From Dipteronia dyeriana (Eukaryota; Streptophyta; Magnoliopsida; Sapindales; Sapindaceae): DNA of 64,000 nt. Both the position numbers and the translations under genes were made by a program. Below, piece by piece: positions 56,642 through 64,000 of this stretch. Numbering within the stretch: the stretch's first letter is position 1; each line of letters opens with the position of its first letter. The notes beneath the pieces were generated by a model. That model had not been told where the DNA came from, searched no databases, and saw nothing but the letters and a program-made list of their open reading frames with translations. The DNA lies in contig CM065297.1 in NCBI GenBank assembly GCA_032871835.1, positions 13,720,098-13,784,097 of the forward strand, given 5' to 3'.

Positions 56642-57184
56642 ATTCTATAATCTCCTTAGAAGACGTATAAGGGTTGCTTTAAATTGATCCCCAATAAAAT
56701 AATATTTATTAGGTCTATTATAAAGGGCACTTTGAAGAACTAAAATTAAGCTACAGTACTACTATTACCCTAATTTAATTATTGTGCTACTGCAACGTGT
56801 TTATTTAACAATTCAACGATTTCTAATTAGTTCTTTTAAAATAACCACAAAACAAGATTTTGAAGTAAATAAAGAAAGAAGAGGAATTCTGCATATCTAT
56901 GTGTATTGTTAGGAATCTATGCAAAATGCAATGGATGTGTGTGAGAGATGTCGTATCTGGTCGGACACACAATATATATTAAATTCATTCTCTTCTTCAT
57001 CTGGGAATTAGGGTTTCGATAAATGAAACTTTAATAAATGTTTTTTTTCTTCTTCATTATTTATTTATATTAGACATAGGGAGAGCTTTGGATACTTACC
57101 GTGAGATGAGGAAGCATCAATTATGTTGAGGGAAGATCCGAATGCATGGAGCCAAAAGCAGTTGAATAATATATAAATTAATTA
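56642..57184. other. AT-rich intergenic DNA
   Basis: No coding or RNA gene recognised. Confidence 0.6.
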
Positions 57185-57440
57185 TGTAATTTGTACATAT
57201 CTTTATATATAATTTATTTTCTTTTGATTAATTTTAAGTATGTACGTGGTAGAGATAATGTTACAGTGCATTTACCAAGTCCAAATTAATATAGCAACTT
57301 CTTTGCGATTGCAAGTCAACCGAGCTACTACTATATATACCTATAATTCCAAGTTGAATGATTAAAACCCTAAAAAAAACTTTAAAAGTGAACTAAAAGT
57401 CAATTATGAACTATTAAGATTATATAGGTTAAAAGTCATC
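57185..57440 (+). repeat. Direct repeat, copy 1
   Basis: TAATTTGTACATATCT, AAGTATGTACGTGGTAGAGATAATG and CCAAGTTGAATGATTAAAAC recur in the same order and orientation at 57956-58238. No ORF. Confidence 0.82.
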
Positions 57441-57955
57441 ACAAGATAATCATATATAAAAAAAAATAGAGGACTTTGATCATATAAGATGGGTATTATT
57501 ATTATTATTATTATTTTATGTTTAGTTATAAATTTCATTAATAAATAAAATAATTTTTTTGTTTAAAGATAACTATAGCTATCAATAAGTTTTTTTTTTC
57601 CTTTAACATAATTATATATTTAATAAAATTTCATATCGAAGATCTTTTAACCTCATATATAATCTGGTTCTATATATACTCTTTCATAAAGTTCATACAT
57701 TTGAAATATTTTTAAAAGTAAATTGGATCAATATTAGAAGACAATTTGATTCTAAAAATAATATGATTTTTTTTAATAAATTTGGTGTGTTAATAATTTA
57801 AAAGGGTTTATAAATAAAATGTATTAAAATGAATATATTCATTTCCATATGGGTAATATTGACATTACAATGGGTGTTTATAATAATTTAAAAAAAATAG
57901 ATATAAATATATTAATTAGTTTTATGGGTGATAATATCTACGTCCATAAATTAAT
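57441..57955. other. AT-rich spacer between the direct repeats
   Basis: Contains a short ATT microsatellite (57493-57516). No gene is seen. Confidence 0.6.
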
Positions 57956-58238
57956 TCTATAATTTGTACATATCTAATGTTTATTACTATTATTATTATT
58001 ATTACATTATTATTATTATTATTTTTCTTTTGATTAATTATAAGTATGTACGCAGTAGAGATAATGTTACGGACTTACGGTGCATTTACCAAGTCAAAAT
58101 TATAGCAACTTCTTTGCGAATGCAGGTCAACTGGCCTACTACTCTATATGCCTATTACTCCAAGTTGAATGATTAAAACCCTAAGAAACCTTAGAAGTGA
58201 ACTAAAAGTCATTTATGAACTGCAAAGATTAAAAGGTG
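57956..58238 (+). repeat. Direct repeat, copy 2
   Basis: A diverged copy of 57185-57440 with an added ATT microsatellite (57988-58023). The frame 57964-58176 has no recognised content. Confidence 0.82.
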
Positions 58239-58546
58239 TTTCGATTTATGATTATAAAAAAGAAAACAATAAAATATGGTTGTATGGAAAAATAAGGATC
58301 TACAGTGTTTTTTAAAAAGTATTTTAACTAATTTTATAATTTACAAAATCTATTAAATATTTCTCCAAAGTTATTCTAAATTTCTAATACTTTTTTAATT
58401 AAAAAACAATGTCCCTATCTTTCAAACACTACACATTGCAATAGACATAAAAATTGTTTATTATATAAAAGAGAACACAATATAAACATAGTTTGTATAT
58501 TCAAGTATTATTAGCTAGAAGAGTGATATTACTGAAATATTTGGGG
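58239..58546. other. AT-rich intergenic DNA
   Basis: Nothing recognised. Confidence 0.55.
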
Positions 58547-58857
58547 TCGTCCTGTAAGCGTTTTCAGTTGTTGGTTTTTTAAAATAAAAACGAAAATGAA
58601 AACAGTGTTTTTGATTTTATTTTCGAATTTTGAAAATGCATTTAGTAGCATATATTGAAAACTGTATTTTGAAAATAAAAACGGAAAAAACCCGTCTGGT
58701 AGATTAACGAAAATTTTTGCGATTAGTTAACCAAAATAATTTCCCTCTGTAAATTACACAATCCATTCCGGTTTTTCGAAATATACAATTTGTACATACA
58801 AAATTCCTTAATGCCAAATTTCTTCAAACCTTAAGAAAAAATAATAATTAAAATCAA

Positions 58858-58963
58858 TGAGTTTGATCTGAAGACTCGTCATTGTTATCCTGTACCAGAT
58901 CTTCAACTCCTCTGATGTTCTTCTCTTCCTCATCCTCCTCCGCCGCCAATTTCTGATTCATTG
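58858..58963 (-). pseudogene. Possible captured 3' exon of a host gene
   Basis: On the minus strand the frame NQKLAAEEDEEEKNIRGVED, followed by an acidic tail and a stop at 58858-58860, looks like a protein C-terminus. Beyond the LINE, 60498-60565 (minus) has another open stretch (NYYTPAPVASMHITETIPKM) that would precede it, in a different frame unless an intron or indel lies between. The parent gene is not recognised. Confidence 0.35.
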
Positions 58964-60497
58964 ATCAACATGTGCCATGATATTGTACATAATGGGTTTA
59001 CAGTGGTTATAGGCAATGAGGAGAAAATTCGGTTTTGGCAGGAGGTAAGGTGGGATTCAATTTCTCTCATGAACGCATTTCCGAGAATTTTTGCATTGGC
59101 AGTTAATAAGAGTGGAGTGATTATTGATTATGGTAACTGGGTGGATATGAGATGGGTATGGGATATTCAGTTGCGAAGACCTTTGTTTAACTGGGAACTG
59201 GATCAGTGGAATTGTTTTAAGATGTGTTTAGAGAGTATTAAACTGAGAATAAGCATTCTTGATGCTTTGGCCTGGTCTCATTGTCCAAATGGTTTATTTT
59301 CTGTGAAATCCTTTAGGAAGTGCCTTGAAGATAGCATAGTGAGGAACACAGATATGTTGTGTGAATTTCCTTGGCAGGGGATTTTTCCACCAAAGGTAGA
59401 GATCTTTGCTTGGCAACTTTTGAAAGGAAGAAGTTTGGTTAGAGAGGTTTTATTCAGTTTTGGATTGCAGCAGGTGGTATGCACTGATTGTCCACTGTGT
59501 GGAGGAGGAGGTGAATCAATTGATCACTTATTTCTACACTGTGTTCGAGTTAATGAGATTTGGAGAATTTGCATGGGATAGTGGGGGGTTTCATCATGTT
59601 CTTCATCGTCAGCCAAAAATTGGGTTGCTTGTTGGAATTACCTTTGCGGCTCAAAACATAGCAAGAGAGCTTGGAACACTTTATTTTTTGCGATTATTTG
59701 GACAATTTGGGAGAGTAGGAACCAGGTGGTTTTTAGTGGAAAAAATATGGATTTGGAATTGGTTCTTGATACAATAAAGTTCCAAGTAGCCCTACGGTTC
59801 AAGAATCATAGTAAGGGATCCAATGTTGATTTAACTCTTCTTATGCTGGATGTCAAAGAAATATGTATTGATACTTTTGATTCCAAGTTTAGAAGGAACG
59901 TGATTGGGCCTACTTATCAAGTGTCTGAGTTATGTTTTAATGTGGACGGATCGGTAAAAGGTAGTCCGGGGGAGGCAAGTATAGGAGGCGTTCTTCGTGA
60001 TTCAAGTGGCAGAATATTATGCTTATTTTCGATGTATGTGGGTTTCTTAGATGCTATAACAGCTAAGTTGTATGCAATTCATAAAGCTTGTCTGCTGATT
60101 TCTGAGAAAGAATATATAGCTAGATGACGTATCACAATTATTAGTGATTCGAAGGCTGCGGTTGATTGGGTTAAGGGTTCTGAATTTGGAAACTTGTAGC
60201 TTGTCCATTTAGTGTATGACATTCGCCAGTTTCTGAAGAATTCGGACAGGTATGATATAAGGTTTATGCCAAGGGTTTCGGGAGGTGGACTTAGAGTGAA
60301 GTGGGGAGATGTTTGATTTATGGTCCTTGTGTTTTCAATAGGCGGTGTATGAGTATGTGTTTAATGTGGTGTATGTGATTGGTTCTGGTTTATTATGGTT
60401 TTGATGATAGACTCCTTGAATGTATGGTGATCGGTTTGCCTTTAGGCTTTTTTAATAATACTACAGTTTCAACATAAAATTGATCAACATGTGCCAT
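58960..60497 (+). mobile_element. 5'-truncated LINE with 19-bp TSD
   Basis: ATTGATCAACATGTGCCAT occurs at 58960-58978 and 60479-60497, exactly bordering LINE-derived sequence (58979-60478). This fits target-primed integration of a 5'-truncated copy in plus orientation. The end is AAC ATAAA rather than a long poly-A. Confidence 0.9.
58979..60316 (+). pseudogene. LINE C-terminal region: zinc-binding RVT and RNase H
   Basis: First segment 58961-59581: FWQEVRWDSISLMNAFPRIF, LFSVKSFRKCLEDSI, PKVEIFAWQLLKGRSLVREV and CTDCPLCGGGGESIDHLFLHC, the zf-RVT Cys/His motif of plant L1-like elements. After frame changes at about 59575-59720, segment 59726-60127 carries the RNase H start (CFNVDGSVKGSPGEASIGGV). 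Later ISDSKAAVDWVKGSEFG follows past a stop at 60125. More stops end the frame. The RT proper is missing. Confidence 0.85.
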
Positions 60498-60775
60498 TTT
60501 GGGTATTGTTTCAGTTATATGCATTGATGCAACTGGGGCTGGTGTGTAATAATTTGGTGGTTAACCATTTTTATAATGGTGAAAAGAATATGAAAAATGA
60601 TATAGACTATGAATAAATCTAGAAATTTCCAAATACTAACAAAATACCATATATATTTTTAAATTCATCATTTTATCATTTTATAAACAAATTTTTTATA
60701 ATTCATGTTTTTATCAACAAAATGCCAGATTTTTTTTAATGAATAAATCTAGAAGTTTCTTTCTTAAGTGGATCG

Positions 60776-61060
60776 AAAATAAGAAGAAGCGATCGACGGT
60801 GAAGACAAAGAAGAGATCGACGGCGAAGAAGAGGAAGCGATCGACGGCGAAGACAGAAGAGATCGACGACGGGGGAGAGGATCAGAAGAAGAAGAAGAAG
60901 AGATCAACGATGAAGGACGAAGAAGATCTGAGAAAGAAGAGATTGACGACGAAGACAGAGAGAGAAGACGGGGAAGAGATCGACGACGAAAGAGCGGATC
61001 GGAAGAAGAAAAAGAGATCGGCGGTGATGACAAAGAAGAGATCGGCATCGACTATGAAAG
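60776..61060. repeat. GA-rich degenerate tandem repeat
   Basis: Short units around GAAGAAGAGATCGACGGCGA recur about 12-15 times. The plus frame (Lys/Arg/Glu-rich) and the minus frames (Ser-rich) are by-products. Confidence 0.8.
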
Positions 61061-61647
61061 ACGAAGAGGATTCGTGAAAGAAAGAGTAGGCAGAAGAAAA
61101 ATAAAGTGAAAAACAAATAAAAACATGAAAAACAACTTTTATTTGTTTTTCGAAAGTAAAATAAAAAACGGTTAACAAAAACGTTTTCAAAATCATTTTT
61201 AAAAATGAAAACAAAAACGAATCAAAAAACAGCTGCAGGACCGGGCCAAAAGATTATATATATATTGTCAATTATGTATTCATTTGGCATTTCCTTTTAG
61301 TTCCCTTGAGTTCTAACAGCTCAAGCTCAGATAGAAAAGGATATATAGGAACATTTAATTTGAACTTTTTTCAATTGATTTTTCATTTAAATTTAATATG
61401 TTATGAGATTAAAAATTTAATATAAATTATTAGGGAACAAAGAAAAGGATTCATGTTCTATAATTAGATAAGATTGACACCAACTTACCAGACCTGTCGT
61501 TGTGAAGTATTATTGGCGGTGTAATGTCATGTCACCAATAAGTAAAGAATATTCTCCAATCTGCAATATTATTATTTTTATCAAAATGAAAATTCGAAAG
61601 AACGATAAAAGTATATAATATAATTACCCTGTTTGCATATTTTTCTT

Positions 61648-61712
<65 letters not shown>
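61648..61712. repeat. (TA)n microsatellite
   Basis: About 30 TA units. The frames across it are spurious. Confidence 0.95.
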
Positions 61713-61716
<4 letters not shown>

Positions 61717-61730
61717 GAAATAGGAGTATA

Positions 61731-62666
61731 TAGCATCTTTTTAATTTTGGTTTGTACAACTATCACCACTTTAATAACTCTTGTTTTATTAGCACTAAAA
61801 TATGTGGGGGGACTAAAATACCCTCATTTATTTTTTTTTCTTCTATTTTGCATTTTTAATTTCGCTATTTTTCTCTTTCCTTTTCCTTCTCATTTCACAA
61901 CTCACAAAAACTTCTCTTTGATTTTATTTTGTTTTAATTCGTTCTAATTTCGTTGGTAAAATTCGAGACCAAAATCAGAGTCCATCCAAGTTTTTCTTTT
62001 GTATTTTTTTCTCTCGCAAATTCGAGACTTATTTGCAATTTCGAGACTTATTAAATAAAAGTCGAGACTTATTAGATAAAAGTCGAGACTTATTTTATAA
62101 ATTCGGGACTTATTAGGATAAATTCGAGACTTATTTAAAAAAATTCGGGACTTATTGGACGAAAATCGATTTTTTTTTGTGGCTTTTTTCTTCCTCGCGA
62201 CATGTAACAGACCATCAATGGTGAAATTGGCAATCCGACAACGGCACCGATTGACTCCGAATTTAGTCAGATCTAGAAGATTGAACGACACTGAGTTCAT
62301 TGGCACCATCGGTTTCGTCGGATTCGCGACGGATCGTCGCATTTGACGATTCGGGTTTGGAGACGATTCGGGTTTGACTTCGTTTCTCTCTCCACACAAC
62401 TCAAAACTCAAAACGGATACTTTGGTTACAATGGGTGGTGCACGACGGACGTTTTGCCGGTGGTTTTGTTGATCAACTCACCGGTGATGACATCGGTGGT
62501 GGAGCTCGAGCTCTATCAATGGAGATTTTGAAAAAAAAAAAGGACTGGTTAGAGAAAATTGTAGAAGATGTAGGGTATTTTAGTCTCAGTCCTATTTTTA
62601 GTGCTATTTAAACTATAGTTATTAAAGAGGTGCTAATTGCACAAATCAATCCCAAAAAAGCGCTAT
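61731..62666. mobile_element. TIR element with about 110-bp inverted ends
   Basis: GTACAACTATCACCACTTTA, AATAACT, TAGCACTAAAA and GACTAAAATACCCT at the left recur inverted at the right (62560-62666). About 0.94 kb. Inside are a short tandem repeat (62020-62160) and a minus frame (61944-62411) that encodes repeated NKSRI units. Mutator-like in style; no target duplication could be fixed. Confidence 0.7.
62020..62160. repeat. Short tandem repeat around TCGAGACTTATT
   Basis: AATTCGAGACTTATT or AAGTCGAGACTTATT recurs about eight times with variable spacing. Confidence 0.82.
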
Positions 62667-62689
62667 ATAATTTTTCATCCCATATATAT

Positions 62690-64000
62690 AGGGTTAATAG
62701 CACCGGTCTCTCCTGAATTATACACGAAATCGCATGTTGCTCCCTAAATTTTTGTTCTTCGCATTAAACCTTTTGAACTTTCATTTATTGACAAAAGCTG
62801 ACAGAATGGTGATGGATGTTAGAGGAAAATTACCCTTACATACCCTGATTATATGAATATCTGCATTAAAACTGAAAAAATATAATAATAACACCCACAC
62901 ACCCTTTGACTCATTGACTAAGGCCAAAATAATAATAATAATAATTCTTAAATTCTTAAAAAAATTATCTATTAACTATTCGTAAAATAAAAAATAAATT
63001 AACTCTCTCTCTCTCTCTCACATTACCAAAGACTTACTTCTTCTTCTTCATTTCTCCATCTCAAACACCATTACCACACTAACCAAACCCATCTGCAACA
63101 TCAAACACCATTACCAAACCCTAACCACTGCTACCACCATCCATCGCCAAATCTCTCTCTCTCTCTCTCTCTCTCTAAATCGGACCACCACCTCTTCTTC
63201 ATCTGATCTTACGAGCTTCATAGCGAAGACGAAGACAATGACCCACCGCTACCTCCACCGTCAAATCTCTCTCTCTCTCAACCAGACCACCATTAGATCT
63301 TGTTGAACAGCTCGCTGCTGTGTACGAGCTTCATAGCAAAGACGAAGACAACGACGACGACCACCATCTCCACCACCTCCCTCCCCACCACGAAATTATA
63401 TGGTTTATTTTTTGGGGTTTTGGAATTTAAAATTATATGCTTGAATTTCAGCTCCTAAGCATTTTAGCTTCACAGAAATTCGATATTGAGATCTGGATTC
63501 TAAAAAAAAAAATCTATAACAAAAAAATCTGGGTGAAGAAAAATGTAGTTGTTGATTGAGTGAAAGAAGATATTGTTTGAAAATGGGTGAAGAAAAATGT
63601 TCGTTGTTGGTGATTGAGTGAAAGAAGATTTGTATGTCCTATCAAAAAAGTTATGTGTGAAGAAAAATGTAATTCTGGATGGAAAGAGATCGGAGAAATG
63701 AAGAATATATTGTTTGAAAGTGGAAGATTTTTTTTTTTTTTGATAGATTGACGAAGATGGTTGTGTGGTTTGACGATTTGGAGATATTATATTTGATGAT
63801 TTTGTTTTTCCAGATGGATGAGGAAGATGAAGCTTTATTTTTTATTTTTTTAATTAATTAATTAGTTAATTTATTATTATCATTATTATTATTTTGGCCC
63901 TTAATCAATGAGTCAAAGGATGTGTGAGTGTTATTATTATATTTTTTCAGTTTTAATGCGGTTATTCATATAATCAGGGTATGTAAGTATAATTTTTCTC
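62690..64000. mobile_element. Foldback/long-TIR element, cut by window end
   Basis: 62822-62950 (TACATACCCTGATTATATGAA, GCATTAAAACTGAAAAAATA, CCTTTGACTCATTGACTAAG) returns inverted at about 63870-64000. The left terminus lies near 62690-62700 and the right terminus is outside. Interior: (CT)n tracts, a duplicated block (CGAGCTTCATAGC(G/A)AAGACGAAGACAA at 63211 and 63325), no intact ORF. The termini resemble the 15.5/32.2-kb foldback. Confidence 0.78.

Larger units (their letters stand above)
58547..61247. mobile_element. TIR element E-d, same family as E-a/E-b
   Basis: The left end GGGGTCGTCCTGTAAGCGTT and right end AAAAACAGCTGCAGGACCGGGCC match the family. The subterminal AAAACGGTTAAC and TGTATTTTGAAAAT blocks also match. 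The interior differs from E-b and holds a gene-like fragment (58858-58960, minus), a LINE and a GA-rich repeat. Confidence 0.75.

Noticed and set aside
57964..58176. 70-residue ORF
   Set aside because: It lies in a duplicated AT-rich block with a microsatellite; no conservation between the two copies at the protein level.
60739..61214. Lys/Arg-rich and Ser-rich ORFs on both strands
   Set aside because: Low-complexity GA repeat translated in several frames.
61581..61947. ORFs with Ile-Tyr repeats
   Set aside because: Translation of the TA microsatellite.
1..64000. CRISPR arrays, prokaryotic operons or phage-type systems
   Set aside because: No spaced identical repeats or prokaryotic genes; the tandem arrays have no unique spacers and belong to plant transposons.

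Overview
This is a stretch of plant nuclear DNA, most likely from a eudicot. Two intron-containing host genes, a SYP71-type syntaxin and a NAC transcription factor, sit in very AT-rich DNA packed with nested transposable elements. The organism call rests on the SYP7-class syntaxin and NAC proteins, plant GT-AG intron structure, Tat-lineage Ty3/gypsy elements, a caulimovirid fragment and many plant-type MITEs. The species cannot be named from the sequence alone. No CRISPR array, prokaryotic gene or intact viral genome was seen.

1-4.05 kb: broken Ty1/copia sequence, namely a reverse-strand LTR next to integrase remnants, a 150-bp-arm hairpin, and LTR-like AT-rich DNA. 4.05-14.4 kb: Tat-lineage Ty3/gypsy element E1 (plus strand: gag, protease, RT, RNase H, second RNase H, integrase), then an 11-copy 39-bp tandem array, a decayed antisense ORF and the 3' LTR. 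Its 5' LTR is missing. 14.4-15.5 kb: TA repeats and a possible MITE.

15.47-32.23 kb: a nest of elements. A foldback (long-TIR, Mutator-like) element was entered by E3, a gag-only gypsy element flanked by an ATAAT target duplication. The 5' LTR of E3 was in turn entered by E2, a minus-strand sister of E1 that has lost its own 5' LTR.

32.8-37.8 kb: the SYP71-like gene, with 9 exons, one GC-AG intron, and a 2.75-kb last intron holding two abutting MITEs. 39.5-41.3 kb: a three-exon NAC gene on the minus strand. 41.3-58.5 kb: two solo LTRs of one family in opposite orientations, a 9-bp-TSD MULE MITE, three further PIF/Harbinger-like or foldback MITEs, two copies of a GGGTC-ended MITE family, and a TIR element whose TA core carries a decayed pararetrovirus fragment. 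58.5-64 kb: a further member of that TIR family containing a 5'-truncated LINE with a 19-bp target duplication, another long-TIR element, and a foldback element cut by the window end.

No operon-like co-operation exists here. The syntaxin acts in membrane fusion and the NAC protein in transcription, and they are simply neighbours. The structural novelty lies in the nested insertions: the pararetrovirus segment inside the TA core of a MITE, bounded by inverted tRNA-iMet primer sites; the E1/E2 tail-to-tail pair; and several perfect long inverted repeats that could make small RNAs.
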